The notes beneath the pieces were generated by a model. It searched no databases. It was given only the letters and a program-made list of their open reading frames with translations, and was not told the origin of the DNA. A DNA stretch of 64,000 bases from Hungatella sp. (GTDB taxonomy: Bacteria > Bacillota > Clostridia > Lachnospirales > Lachnospiraceae), in the NCBI GenBank assembly GCA_009712635.1, contig WASS01000005.1, positions 1 to 64,000 on the forward strand, written 5' to 3'. Each line of letters starts with the position of its first letter. Within the stretch, counting starts at the first letter, position 1. The position numbers and the translations under genes are program-made. This document shows, piece after piece, positions 6,536 through 17,400 of this stretch.

Positions 6536-8284
6536 TTGATCAGAAAACTACTTAACCGATATAAAAGCTATAGCATAGCAAAAAAAACTCTTATTATTTT
6601 GCTGGCAGGTTCCATTGTACCGTTAATGATAATGGAGACAATCACCTGCATGATAGCTGCCAGCACCTTAAAACGTCAGACAGACATTTTAATGGAAAGC
6701 AATATGAAGCTGTCACAGAAGGGACTTGAGGATTATTTTTCCCAGTATGACAGCATTATCATGTCAATCTATACAGAGAACCAATATGCACTGAAGCTTG
6801 AAAAATTAAATGTCTGGGATTCCAGAAATTATTATCTCATAAAGAAGGAACTGGAAGATGATCTGGAAAATATATCTTACTTACATCCGGAGATTCTGGG
6901 GATTGCGGTGGTAACGCAGAAAAAAGAGTGTATCGGGTATGACTCTGTCACTAACAGCACCATGAACAGCTTCTGCTTTCCAAACAGGGATAAAAGCTGG
7001 CTGGAAGTGGCAGATGAGACGTTTTTAAATACCAGGACGGTTTATTCTGATATGATTAACCGTAAGGAAGATAACGGAACCAGCAGGAATATTATTTACC
7101 TGGGGCACAGGATCGCGGATATTAACAATTACAGACAGGGGACGGTAGGAAGTATTTTAATCTGTCTTGATGAAGAACGGATCAGGGAAACGTATTCTCA
7201 GGAAGACAAGCAGGACAGAACCGTTTCCTTTCTTTGTGATACCAATGGAACCATTATCTCCAGTAACCGGGCAGAGCTGATAGGAACAAGAATTGAGACG
7301 GCGACTAAGGCACGTTTTTCCAGTATCTACACTAAACCCGTTTTAAATGGTCAGTATGTACTGGTTACCATACGGGATAACAGAGAGCTTTTAAAGGATT
7401 TTAAATATATTTTTGAAGTGATTATCCTGTTGACAATCCTGATTATAATCACAAGCATTCTGATCATGCTTCGGTTTGCCGAGTCCCTTCAGGTCAGGGT
7501 GGAAAAGATTACATCAGCCATGGATAAGGCTTACAAAGGGGATTATACAGTCCAGATCAGCCATTCCTGGCAGGATGAATTCGGAACCATTGCAAGGCAT
7601 TTTAACCACATGGTCACAAAGATAGACCAGTCAGGCAGGATGGAAAAGGAAGCTCTTTTAAGGGAGAAGAATGCGGAGCTAAAGGCTCTGGAGGCACAAA
7701 TCAATCCCCACTTTCTTTATAATACCCTGGATGCCATTAACTGGATTGCAATAGAAAATGAACAGTTTTTAATTAGTAAGATGTTAAAAAACCTGGCTAA
7801 TATTCTGCGTTACAGTATCCATAAAAGCAATGGCGTGGTCAGTGTAAGAAGCGAGACAGAGTATTTGAAGCAGTACATATTTCTCCAACAGCAGCGTTTT
7901 TCCTTTTCCTTCCACTGCATTATGGATATTGAAGAGGAAGTGATGGATCTTAAGATGCATAAGCTTTTATTTCAGCCTCTCATTGAAAATTCCATTAATC
8001 ATGGTTTTCCAGGTAAGTCAGGAGAGGATTTAATCACCATAACCATCAGAAAAAAAGGGGAGAGGCATCTGATGTTTGAGGTGAAAGATAATGGAAAAGG
8101 AATGGATTCTGAATTAATTCATGAACTCAATCATTACGATTATTCTGCCAGCTCTCTGGAGGGAAGCATTGGTGTGAGGAATGTGATCATGCGAATCAAG
8201 TATTACTATGGTGATGAGGGTTATTTTGAAATTGAATCAGACGAAAACGGGACAACAGTGAGGGCAGAAATATTATTTGAATAG
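6536..8284 (+). CDS. YesM-type sensor histidine kinase
   Basis: The 582-residue membrane kinase starts with TTG, 6 nt after AAGGAG. It has a membrane segment at about 18-43, an extracellular sensory region of about 240 residues, a second membrane segment at about 287-312, a HAMP linker (about 313-365) and a His_kinase core. His392 sits in Q-I-N-P-H-F-L-Y-N-T-L, the family hallmark. The ATPase part shows P-L-I-E-N-S-I-N-H-G and D-N-G-K-G-M. Such kinases sense extracellular sugars, often through a binding protein, and pair with AraC-type response regulators. The next gene, 21 nt away, encodes that partner, and the following genes encode sugar-binding proteins and an importer, so mannoside or a related oligosaccharide is the likely signal. 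Confidence 0.93.
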   Translation: MIRKLLNRYKSYSIAKKTLIILLAGSIVPLMIMETITCMIAASTLKRQTDILMESNMKLSQKGLEDYFSQYDSIIMSIYTENQYALKLEKLNVWDSRNYYLIKKELEDDLENISYLHPEILGIAVVTQKKECIGYDSVTNSTMNSFCFPNRDKSWLEVADETFLNTRTVYSDMINRKEDNGTSRNIIYLGHRIADINNYRQGTVGSILICLDEERIRETYSQEDKQDRTVSFLCDTNGTIISSNRAELIGTRIETATKARFSSIYTKPVLNGQYVLVTIRDNRELLKDFKYIFEVIILLTILIIITSILIMLRFAESLQVRVEKITSAMDKAYKGDYTVQISHSWQDEFGTIARHFNHMVTKIDQSGRMEKEALLREKNAELKALEAQINPHFLYNTLDAINWIAIENEQFLISKMLKNLANILRYSIHKSNGVVSVRSETEYLKQYIFLQQQRFSFSFHCIMDIEEEVMDLKMHKLLFQPLIENSINHGFPGKSGEDLITITIRKKGERHLMFEVKDNGKGMDSELIHELNHYDYSASSLEGSIGVRNVIMRIKYYYGDEGYFEIESDENGTTVRAEILFE

Positions 8285-8305
8285 CAGGCAGGAGGCTGGA
8301 CAGGC

Positions 8306-9811
8306 ATGAGAATTCTCGTTGTAGAAGATGAACCCAATACAAGAAACGGAATTATTAAAATTATCGAGACCTATACCGGGCATCAGGTGGTGGGAGGGGC
8401 AAGTGATGGTGAAACGGGACTTTTTGAGGCTTTGCGGTTACAGCCTGATGTGGTTATTACAGATATTAACATGCCTCAGATGAATGGACTGGTAATGATT
8501 GAGCGGATGAGAAAAGAGGGATGTGAGGCAGCAGCAGTTGTACTCACCGGCTATTCGGAATTTGAATATGCTCAGAAGGCAATTCAGCTGTCTGTGGTGG
8601 AATATCTTTTGAAGCCTTTGAGCGTAGAGGATATTATGAGTGTGTTAGAGACCGTGGAAAACAGGCTGTCAAAGACCAGGGCAAAGACAGTCTCACCCCA
8701 GCAGCTGCTGTTTTCCCTGCTGACAGGAGAATTAAAAGAGGAAGCCATGAGGCAGTTTGTTAGTGAAATCCGCTATCAGAACGGTCAGGAGATTTCTCTG
8801 TTTTTAATACAGTCGGAAAGCATTCTGGAGGATACTACAAAGCAGATGGCTGAACTGCTGAAAAATAGTCTGGAAACAAACTGCCTGACCAGCTTTTATA
8901 CCTTTCTGCTGCCTTATGAAAGGCAGATACTGGTGATGATATTAGACGGACAAAGTATACGCTATTTAAAAAATCTGTTCCAGACCAGAATTTTAAAAGA
9001 ATTAAAGGAGAAGGGAGAATTTTTAATTAGTTTTGAAAGCATCTATGGAATTGGAGAATTAAAGGATGTCATCCGGCAGATGCAGGACAGCTTATCTTAC
9101 AGTTTCCTGTTCTCTGAAAGCTGTATTATTGACCAGGAACTTATAAAAGGGCTGGCTTTCCAGCGGATTGATTATCCGGAATATTTGGAGCATGGAGTAA
9201 AGCGGGAAATAAAGAACGGGAATCAGGACGGTATCAGACGAATGGCAGGGCTGTTTGAGGAACAGGTAATATTACACAGAGAGCGGCCTGAAACAATAAA
9301 AAACCATACGGTACGTTTTGTAATGGCAATTCTTGATACAGCAAGAGAACTGATGAAGGAAAAAGATATAGACGGGCTGTACCAGTATCTCTTAAACGAT
9401 ATGATGAAAACAGGAATCAGAGAGGTATTTTTAAATAATTACTGGAAGATCATCGGTATGGTGACAGATGAAAGGGACAGCACGACGCTGACAGACAACG
9501 GGATGATTTTAAATGTCATTGGATTTATAAGACAGAACTATGCCAGAGAAATATCGCTGACTGATGCGGCGGAGCTGGTAGGAATCACGCCGGAATACTT
9601 AAGCAAGCTGTTTACCAAAGAAATGGGAATCAACTTTACTGCATTTTTAGGGGAATTTCGCATCAGTACGGCAAAAAAGCTGCTTGCCTCAGGTAAATAT
9701 AAAATCTATGAGGTAGCGGAGCTTGTGGGATATAAGGATACCAAGTATTTTAATAAGGTGTTTCGTTCCATTGCAGGAGTCTGCCCGTCGGATTACAGAA
9801 AGGGGGTATAG
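8306..9811 (+). CDS. YesN-type response regulator with AraC DNA-binding domain
   Basis: The 501-residue protein has a receiver domain (1-120) with Asp53 in I-T-D-I-N-M-P and the conserved Lys in L-L-K-P-L. A long linker of about 270 residues without obvious motifs follows, then a C-terminal AraC domain of two helix-turn-helix units (about 405-500, including S-L-T-D-A-A-E-L-V-G and the final Y-F-N-K-V-F-R). It is the cognate regulator of the kinase just upstream and most probably activates the downstream mannoside importer and mannosidase genes. Domain order and length are as usual for the family. Confidence 0.93.
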   Translation: MRILVVEDEPNTRNGIIKIIETYTGHQVVGGASDGETGLFEALRLQPDVVITDINMPQMNGLVMIERMRKEGCEAAAVVLTGYSEFEYAQKAIQLSVVEYLLKPLSVEDIMSVLETVENRLSKTRAKTVSPQQLLFSLLTGELKEEAMRQFVSEIRYQNGQEISLFLIQSESILEDTTKQMAELLKNSLETNCLTSFYTFLLPYERQILVMILDGQSIRYLKNLFQTRILKELKEKGEFLISFESIYGIGELKDVIRQMQDSLSYSFLFSESCIIDQELIKGLAFQRIDYPEYLEHGVKREIKNGNQDGIRRMAGLFEEQVILHRERPETIKNHTVRFVMAILDTARELMKEKDIDGLYQYLLNDMMKTGIREVFLNNYWKIIGMVTDERDSTTLTDNGMILNVIGFIRQNYAREISLTDAAELVGITPEYLSKLFTKEMGINFTAFLGEFRISTAKKLLASGKYKIYEVAELVGYKDTKYFNKVFRSIAGVCPSDYRKGV

Positions 9812-9814
9812 ACC

Positions 9815-11071
9815 TTGAACCGAAGAATTGGTAAATTACTGATTTTAGCCTGGACCGTTGTATTACTTTTGCTGATGGGGGTTCTGGTTAATTTCAGCAG
9901 GGAAACCAATGTGGTACACCGCCCTGAAAATGCAGAAAAAAAGCTGGTGATTATGGCAGTTTATGAAGAGGATGAAAGTGATGAATACTTAAAGAAAATA
10001 CTGGATGAATATTCTGCCATACCGGGTAATCCCAAGGTGGTCACTGAGTATGTGGCTCAGTCTGCATTTCAAAAGCAGCTCTGCCTGTATAAGGATCAGA
10101 ACAGTCTTCCTGACTTAATTATCTGTGACAGTGTGATGACGCCCGCACTCCAGTCCATGGATATTCTCCGGGATCTGTCCGACTATATGACGGGGGAGAG
10201 AATCAGCCGGTTTTTAAAGCATGCCTATGGCAGTTGTGTGGTAAATGGAATCTGCTATGGCGTTCCATTTACCAGCAATCCATATGTGGTGTTTTATAAC
10301 AAAGACCATTTAGCCAGGTACAAAAAAGAGATACCCGATAATATGGATGATTTTTATAATCTTTGCAGAGAGACCAAAAGTCTGGGGACCTACAGCTTTG
10401 GGATTGCAGTGAAAAATAAGGAAGATATTGCTTCCAGTTTTCTTCAGCTGGTCTATTCGGCAGGTGGGAATCTTCGAGGACTGGATTCGGATAACAGCCT
10501 GAAATTGTACGAGATACTTGGAAAAATGAGGGATGAAGGAATCATTGCCCAGGATGTGATTAACTGGAATCAGAAAGATCTTATGCAGGCTTTTTCCAGT
10601 GGATATGTAAAGATTGCGGTTGCCAAGCTAAGCTCCATGTCACTTTTAGAGCATTCCGCCAGCCAGGTTAATTATGAGATAGCGGAAATTCCTTATATTC
10701 AAAAGCAGACTTTTTTATTTCAGGGAGATATGATTGGGGTTACTGAGACTGCAGATGAGGCGGAAGCATTAAAATTACTGGATTACATCACTTCCCCGGA
10801 GGTTGCCGAATCTTATTATAAAAACACCTACAGCCTTTCTGTCAGAACTGATGTGTGTGTCAATCCAGGGAAAGTGCGGGGACTTTCGGATGCGTTTGTA
10901 GAACGGGAACGAAACCAGAGTGTTTTAAAAAGCACCTATTCCACATGGTTTATTATTTCCGATTCCATTGCAGGGGCAATGTCGGACTTTTTCGGAGACA
11001 AATCCATGACGCCCCAGGCAGTTGGGGCAAGGCTTCAGGGAGAAATCCGCAGCGCCATTCTGGAACGGTAA
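9815..11071 (+). CDS. Membrane-anchored sugar-binding protein linked to the YesMN system
   Basis: The 418-residue product of the solute-binding family 1 begins with TTG 3 nt after the response-regulator gene, behind AAGGGGG. It has a basic start (M-N-R-R), a strong hydrophobic segment (about residues 7-26) and no lipobox Cys, so it should stay in the membrane by an uncleaved or Sec-type signal. The body shows the features of maltose/oligosaccharide-binding proteins, such as G-V-P-F-T-S-N-P-Y-V-V-F-Y-N-K-D (about residues 150-165). A second binding protein with a lipobox follows 100 nt later and fits the transporter better. The tight linkage to the two-component genes suggests that this one presents ligand to the kinase, as in other three-component sugar sensors. 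That role is inferred. Confidence 0.8.
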   Translation: MNRRIGKLLILAWTVVLLLLMGVLVNFSRETNVVHRPENAEKKLVIMAVYEEDESDEYLKKILDEYSAIPGNPKVVTEYVAQSAFQKQLCLYKDQNSLPDLIICDSVMTPALQSMDILRDLSDYMTGERISRFLKHAYGSCVVNGICYGVPFTSNPYVVFYNKDHLARYKKEIPDNMDDFYNLCRETKSLGTYSFGIAVKNKEDIASSFLQLVYSAGGNLRGLDSDNSLKLYEILGKMRDEGIIAQDVINWNQKDLMQAFSSGYVKIAVAKLSSMSLLEHSASQVNYEIAEIPYIQKQTFLFQGDMIGVTETADEAEALKLLDYITSPEVAESYYKNTYSLSVRTDVCVNPGKVRGLSDAFVERERNQSVLKSTYSTWFIISDSIAGAMSDFFGDKSMTPQAVGARLQGEIRSAILER

Positions 11072-11171
11072 GGCGGAGGTTAAAATTACACCCCTTTTCT
11101 AAAAATTTGGAATACACCGGGGAAATGTCATATGTTATGATTCATCTAACAAATAAAAAGGAGAGGGTATT

Positions 11172-12593
11172 ATGAAAAAAATGAAACGGATTCAGGCAGC
11201 GGCGCTTGCTTCAGTTATGGCGCTTTCCTTAACGGCTTGTCAGGGGGCAGGAGGCAAGTCAGAAACCCAGGGAGGAAGTACAGCGGCAGCCACACAAAAG
11301 GAGACGGAAAAACCAGCCGGTCAGACAACCGCGGCAGCAGGAAAGACAAAGATCAGCATTACCTTTCGAAATGACGGAAGCGATGTGCTGAAAAAATGGT
11401 TTGAACACGCCTATGAAACCTATGACAAAAAAGATTCCATTGAGCTGGATATTGCACCGATCACTGCATCAGAGGGAGATTATTTTGCAAAGGTTGCTCT
11501 GGCTCTTCAATCTGCCGATACGGCACCGGATATCGTATGTGAAGATACCTTCCAGCTGCCCTCAGACGTGGCAGCCGGATATTTAACCAATCTTTCCAGC
11601 TATTTAAAGGATTATAAGGAGTGGAATGACGGAACCTTCTACGGTGCACTGGTAGATGGCGTTACCTATGACGACGGAAGCGTATATGGAATTCCTTATA
11701 GTACAGATACCAGAGGGCTTTGGTATAACAAGGATGTATTCGCGGCAGCAGGACTTGATACCAACTGGCAGCCAAAAACCTGGCAGGATGTCCTTGATAC
11801 CTGCAAGGTTATCAAAGAAAAATGTCCGGATGTAGTTCCATTCTGGTGCAACTCCGGTGTAGCGACCGGCGAAGCAACTTCCATGCAGACCTATGAGATG
11901 CTTCTTTACGGAACAGGAGAGCAGCTTCTAGATAACAACAAATGGATTGTAAAAAGTGATAATATTTTAAAATCCTTAAATTTTATCAGTACCATTTATA
12001 AAGATGGTTACGGTCCTTCCTTATCAAAAGTATTAAATGGTGAGGCAGGCAATATCGCTTCCAGAGAGTATTTACCAAAGGGTAAGTTAGCCATTACGTT
12101 AGATGGTTACTGGATGACAGGAAACTACAAGGAGACAGGAGCTGCACCATGGCCGGAGTATAAAGATAAGCTTGGAATTGCAGCGATGCCGACCAGTGAA
12201 GGACAGGCGCCGGGCAGCGTTACCATGTCAGGTGGCTGGGCATTATCCATACCGAATCTGTCTGATCAAAAAGATGCAGCAATGGATTTTATCAAACACT
12301 GCATGAGCTATGATGTTTACTTGGATACCATCATTGCTCAGGGAAATATTGCCACAAGAACCGACATTGCAAAAGATGTTTCCTATTCATCCCAGCCGTT
12401 TATGGAAACCTGCACCGGCTTCCTCTCAGGCGCGTTTTATCGTCCGAGAAACAGCCAGTATACAACCGTTACCACCCACATTCAGACGATGGTGGAATCT
12501 GTCGTGTCCGGTACCAGCCCGGAGGATGCAATGGCACAGTATAAGTCAGATGTGACCAACAGCGTAGGCGCGGAAAATGTAGTGGAAAAGTAA
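11172..12593 (+). CDS. ABC importer sugar-binding lipoprotein (mannoside cluster)
   Basis: This gene encodes 473 residues with a lipoprotein signal ending in the lipobox L-T-A-C (Cys at about residue 23) and a Ser/Thr/Gln-rich tether. The fold is that of family 1 solute-binding proteins: G-I-P-Y-S-T-D-T-R-G-L-W-Y-N-K-D-V-F is the conserved hinge-region motif near residue 175. It should capture oligosaccharides outside the cell and deliver them to the two permeases encoded downstream. No ATPase is encoded nearby, so a shared MsmK/UgpC-type ATPase elsewhere is expected. A stable hairpin after the gene could raise its expression over that of the permeases. Alpha-mannosides are the inferred ligands, from the adjacent GH38 gene. 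Confidence 0.9.
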   Translation: MKKMKRIQAAALASVMALSLTACQGAGGKSETQGGSTAAATQKETEKPAGQTTAAAGKTKISITFRNDGSDVLKKWFEHAYETYDKKDSIELDIAPITASEGDYFAKVALALQSADTAPDIVCEDTFQLPSDVAAGYLTNLSSYLKDYKEWNDGTFYGALVDGVTYDDGSVYGIPYSTDTRGLWYNKDVFAAAGLDTNWQPKTWQDVLDTCKVIKEKCPDVVPFWCNSGVATGEATSMQTYEMLLYGTGEQLLDNNKWIVKSDNILKSLNFISTIYKDGYGPSLSKVLNGEAGNIASREYLPKGKLAITLDGYWMTGNYKETGAAPWPEYKDKLGIAAMPTSEGQAPGSVTMSGGWALSIPNLSDQKDAAMDFIKHCMSYDVYLDTIIAQGNIATRTDIAKDVSYSSQPFMETCTGFLSGAFYRPRNSQYTTVTTHIQTMVESVVSGTSPEDAMAQYKSDVTNSVGAENVVEK

Positions 12594-12612
12594 AGTCAAA
12601 ATGAGGTCAGAG

Positions 12613-12639
12613 AGGGCAGGTTAGTTCAGTACCTGCCCT
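12613..12639 (+). promoter_or_regulatory. Intercistronic hairpin between binding-protein and permease genes
   Basis: AGGGCAGGT (12613-12621) and ACCTGCCCT (12631-12639) form a perfect 9-bp stem with a 9-nt loop. The following bases are pyrimidine-rich but lack a true T run, so it is more likely a partial terminator or 3' mRNA stabiliser that favours the binding-protein message. Confidence 0.7.
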
Positions 12640-12671
12640 TCCCTTTACCCGCATTCCATAAGGAGGCAACT

Positions 12672-13550
12672 ATGAATAAAAAACAAAGCGGCCTGTTGGA
12701 AGAGGCGAAAAAATCGGTACTGTTAATGCCGTCAGTCCTGCTTCTGCTAGTTTTCTTTGTCGCTCCCATTCTGCTAACAGTATATTACTCCTTTACAAAC
12801 CTGGCTTTGTCAGGGGAGAATGCCAGGCAGTTAAAATTTATCGGACTGAGTAATTATTTTACCATGTTTAAAGACAGAACTGTCCGCATCAGTATTGCAA
12901 ACACTCTGGTATTTCTGCTTGGAAGTCTGATTGGGCAGCAGGTTTTAGGTTTTATCATCGCTCTTAATATGAGAAATAAGAACAGGGTTTTCAGAGGGAT
13001 TGTAGGTCCCGTTTTTTTGGCAGGCTGGATCATGCCTGAGGTAGTAGTTGCTCTTTGCTGCAGCACGTTTTTTGGAGACAGCGGAACCTTAAACCAGATC
13101 TTTTCTTTTTTCCATCTGCCGCAAGTGGAATTTTTATTTGCAGTTCCCATGCTTACGGTAATACTGGCAAATATCTGGCACGGAACAGCATTTTCCATGA
13201 TGAACTTCCAGTCAGCACTGGATGGGGTTCCTGCAGATATTGAGGAAGCGGCAAGAGTGGATGGAGCAGGGCCTTTTCAGACCATGATCCGGATTGTCCT
13301 CCCATGCATTAAAAATACCATTGCAACCAATACCATGCTAAATACTCTGTCCACTCTTGGAGTGTTCGGATTGATTTATATGATGACAGGCGGCGGTCCG
13401 GGAACAAAAACCCTGACTCTTCCCATCTTTATGTACAGACAGGCATTTATTTCCCAGCAGCTGGGATATGGAACTGCCATATCCATGATCCTCCTGGTGA
13501 TTGGAATTGTTCTGAGCGTATTTTATACCAGAATTATGAGAAATGATTAA
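12672..13550 (+). CDS. ABC sugar permease, MalF type
   Basis: The 292-residue inner-membrane component has six hydrophobic segments. The cytoplasmic EAA loop that contacts the ATPase is present as E-E-A-A-R-V-D-G-A-G-P-F-Q (about residues 194-206). It starts behind AAGGAGG and lies in an operon with a second permease 12 nt downstream. It would form the translocation channel together with that partner. Substrate is inferred from the neighbouring mannosidase. Length is normal. Confidence 0.94.
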   Translation: MNKKQSGLLEEAKKSVLLMPSVLLLLVFFVAPILLTVYYSFTNLALSGENARQLKFIGLSNYFTMFKDRTVRISIANTLVFLLGSLIGQQVLGFIIALNMRNKNRVFRGIVGPVFLAGWIMPEVVVALCCSTFFGDSGTLNQIFSFFHLPQVEFLFAVPMLTVILANIWHGTAFSMMNFQSALDGVPADIEEAARVDGAGPFQTMIRIVLPCIKNTIATNTMLNTLSTLGVFGLIYMMTGGGPGTKTLTLPIFMYRQAFISQQLGYGTAISMILLVIGIVLSVFYTRIMRND

Positions 13551-13562
13551 GGAGGCAACCAC

Positions 13563-14384
13563 ATGTATTGGAAATTTCGTAAAGCAATCCCTTACCTGGT
13601 ACTCACAATTTTAGCTGTAATATTTGCCCTGCCTCTTCTCTGGATTTTACTTGCCTCCTTTGATGCCAATGCGTCCCAGGCGGTGAAGATGCCGTCTCAG
13701 TGGACTATGGAGAATTATAAAACCATACTGCTTAATCAGGCAAATCAGAGAGCGTTTGGAAATGGGCTTCTCATCTCCTTAGGGCAGTCCGTACTGGTGG
13801 TGCTGATTGCAGGCTTTGCGGCTTATCCCCTGTCAAGATACGAACTTCGTTATAAGAACATTTTTTTATATACGATTTTATTTATGACCTCACTTCCCAT
13901 TACAGCAGTGATGGTTCCCGTTTATAAAATGTTTCTGACCGTTGGGTTGTATGATAAGATTGGAGGGCTCATATTATTTCTTACAGCAACATCCATGCCG
14001 TATGGAATCTGGCTGATGAAGAATTTTATGGATAATGTGCCAGTGGAGCTGGAGGAGGCTGCGTGGGTGGACGGGGCTTCTGCCTTTGACAGCTTAAGAA
14101 AGATTATTGCACCTCTCATGTTTCCGGGGATTTGTGTGGTTTTTATTTTCACCTTTTCCGGAAGCTGGGGTAATTTCTTCGTGCCATATATATTGCTGCA
14201 GACCCTGGATAAGTTTCCCGCTTCGGTGACACTTTATCAGTTTTTCGGGCAGCATGGAATGGTGATCTATGGACAGTTGGCAGCGTATTCCGCAGTTTAT
14301 GCAGTTCCTTCCATTGTCCTTTATGTTCTGTCTCAGAATTACATGTCAAAAGGCTTTAGTATGGCTGGAGCAGCCAAGGGCTGA
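13563..14384 (+). CDS. ABC sugar permease, MalG type
   Basis: The 273-residue membrane protein is the second channel subunit. The EAA loop reads E-L-E-E-A-A-W-V-D-G-A-S (about residues 162-173), and the MalG-like C-terminus ends in a short S-K-G-F-S-M-A-G-A tail. It starts behind AAGGAGGCAACC. The mannosidase gene follows after 21 nt, so import and hydrolysis are co-expressed. Confidence 0.94.
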   Translation: MYWKFRKAIPYLVLTILAVIFALPLLWILLASFDANASQAVKMPSQWTMENYKTILLNQANQRAFGNGLLISLGQSVLVVLIAGFAAYPLSRYELRYKNIFLYTILFMTSLPITAVMVPVYKMFLTVGLYDKIGGLILFLTATSMPYGIWLMKNFMDNVPVELEEAAWVDGASAFDSLRKIIAPLMFPGICVVFIFTFSGSWGNFFVPYILLQTLDKFPASVTLYQFFGQHGMVIYGQLAAYSAVYAVPSIVLYVLSQNYMSKGFSMAGAAKG

Positions 14385-14405
14385 TAGAAAAAGGAGGAGT
14401 TTAGC

Positions 14406-17400
14406 GTGATATTAATAAAAGAGAGGATTGGCAAGCTGTTAAGTGATTTACAATCTTTGATCTATAAAGAAGATATTCCGGTATCAGAGTATCGGATGCT
14501 TAAATCAGCAGAACGGTTTGAGCATGTCAGTGATCTGGATACGAAGTCCTGGGAAAAGCTTTCTAAAGAAGAGCTTTGGGGTGGACACAGGGAGTATTAC
14601 TGGTTTGAAACGGAAGTTACCATACCAGAGGAGTGGGAAGACCAGTGTGTGGTTTATGAACTGCGGACAGGAAGGGAAGGCTTCTGGGATGCCACCAATC
14701 CCCAGTTTACCATTTATGTAAACGGAGTCAGGCGCCAGGGGCTTGATGTGAATCATCGGGAAGTGCTTTTAACCAGACAGGCAAAAGCAGGAGAAACCTT
14801 CCGGATTATTTTATCTGCTTTTACGGGAGACCAGAACTTTAAGCTGGTGATGGATTCTAAAATCCGCATCCTCGACCAGGAGACGGAACAGTATTTTTAT
14901 GATGTATCCATTCCCTATGAAGCAGCAAAACTGCTGCCCGACGGTGACAGCAGCTGCATTACCATTTTAACCGCAGCAAATGAATCTTTGAATCTGCTGG
15001 ATTTAAGAAAAGAGTATTCCCCGGAATACTATGAGAGTTTAAAAAAAGCTTCCAGCTATATGAAGGAAGCATTTTATGACCGCTACTGTGGCGGAGAAAG
15101 TAAAACTATATGCTGTGTGGGGCATACCCACATCGACGTTGCGTGGCTTTGGACTTTAGCTGTTACAGAGGATAAAGCAGTGAGAAGCTTTTCTACGGTT
15201 CTGGAGCTGATGAGACAGTATCCGGAATATATCTTCATGTCCAGTCAGCCCCAGCTCTACAAATATGTGAAAAAGAACGCTCCTGATGTGTATGAAGAGA
15301 TTAAGAAACGTGTGGCAGAGGGAAGATGGGAAACAGAGGGCGGCATGTTTGTGGAGGCGGACTGCAATTTATCTTCTGGAGAATCACTGGTCAGGCAGTT
15401 CCTTCACGGAAAAGAATTCTTCCGGGAAGAGTTTGGAACAGACAATGTGATTTTGTGGCTTCCAGATGTATTCGGATATTCTGCCGCGCTGCCTCAGATT
15501 ATGAAAAAATGCGGAATCCGGTATTTTATGACAACCAAAATCAGCTGGAATGAATTTAATAAAATGCCCTATGACACCTTCTACTGGGAGGGAATTGACG
15601 GAACTAAAATCCTGACTCATTTCAGCCCCAGCAGGGAATATAATAAGGCGGCAGTTTTAGGGGGAACGGAGACAGAGCATTTTACCACCTATAATGCGTA
15701 TTTAAATCCCACCTATGTAAAAGGCGCCTGGGAACGGTATAGTCAGAAATACTTAAATGATGAAGTGCTGATGTCCTTTGGGTACGGCGACGGAGGCGGT
15801 GGTCCGACTAAAGATATGCTGGAAAACCAGAGAAGGCTGGAAAAAGGAATTCCAGGCTGCCCCAAAACCCATATGACAACCTCCAGACAATTTTTTGAAA
15901 ATCTGGAACAGGACGTGAAAGAACAAAAGTATCTGCCATCCTGGGTAGGAGAGCTTTATTTGGAATATCACAGAGGTACCTATACCTCTATGGCAAGAAA
16001 TAAAAAATACAACCGCAAGTCTGAGTTCCTTTTTGAAAATGCGGAATGCTTCGGAATGCTGAACCGGATACTCACTAACAGCTTCTATCCGAAAAAAACC
16101 ATAGATGAAAGCTGGGAAGTTATTTTAAGAAATCAGTTCCATGATATTCTCCCAGGCTCATCCATCAAAGAGGTATATGAGGATTCCAGAAACGAGTATG
16201 AGAAGATTACAAAGACCGGTAAAGAATTAGTGGATCTGGCTTTGGATGAAGTGACGAAACAGATAGCCGGGACAAAAAACACTCTGGCTGTCTTTAATCC
16301 CAACAGTGTCTCTGGGGAAGGACTGGTAACCGTAAAGCTGCCGGAAGGCATGAAAAACCCTGGTGTCACAGACGGAGAAAACAGGCTGCCGGTTCAGTTC
16401 ACAGAAGATGGAACTCTGCTCGTTGGGGTATCCGGGGTACCTTCAAAGGGCTATCGCACCTTTATTCTGACAGAAGATAATGGAAATGGGGTCAAAACCA
16501 CCCTCACGGCGGACGTGAAGCGTCTGGAGAACCAGTACCTCCGTGTTGTCTTAAATGAGAAAGGGCAGATATCCTCCATCTACGATAAGATTATGGAGCG
16601 TGAAGTCCTTCCGGATCAGAAATGCGCCAATGTGCTGATGACCTATGAAGACCGTCCCCACAATTACGATGCCTGGGATGTAAATAATTATTATGTGGAA
16701 AAGTCCTGGGAAATTACGGATGTTGCTTCCATGGAACTGGTGGAAAACGGCCCGGTCCGTGCCACGGTCTGTGTAAAGAGAAAATACCTGGATTCTGTTA
16801 TCTGCCAGTATATTTCCCTTAACTTTGACAGCCCTGAGATTCTTATTCGCAATGAGATCGACTGGAAAGAAAAAAATATATTTATGAAGTCCATCATACC
16901 CGTTGACGTCCATACAGACGAGGCTGTCTTTGATATTCAGTATGGAAATGTGAAGCGGAAAACCCATTATAACACCATGTGGGATTATGCCAGATTTGAG
17001 GTCTGCATGCATAAATGGCTTGATGTCTCCGAGGGTGATTACGGAGTCAGTGTGTTAAATGACTGTAAGTATGGCTGCCACGTTCACAATGGAGAGATTG
17101 GAATTTCCATGTTAAAATCAGCGGTATATCCAAATCCTGATGCAGACAAGGAACATCACAGCTTTGTATTTTCCATCTATCCCCATAAGGGGGACTGGAA
17201 AGAGGCAGGTACCCCAAAGAGGGCTTATCTTCTCAATAATCCCATGACTGCAAGAGTAAAGGAATCAGATGAAGGCAGTCTTCCGGGTACATTTTCTCTT
17301 GTTAAAACGGATGCAGACAATGTAATCATCGAAGTGGTAAAAGAAGAACGAAACGGCAATGATATGATCATCCGCTTCTATGAGACTGCAAACCAACGAA

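Noticed and set aside
16551-17012. Long minus-strand open frame (153 codons) inside the GH38 gene
   Set aside because: It lies wholly within a well-supported enzyme gene, has no ribosome site or domain-like composition, and fits a frame shadow. The same applies to antisense frames within the other sugar operons, for example 21750-22157 and 36893-37348.
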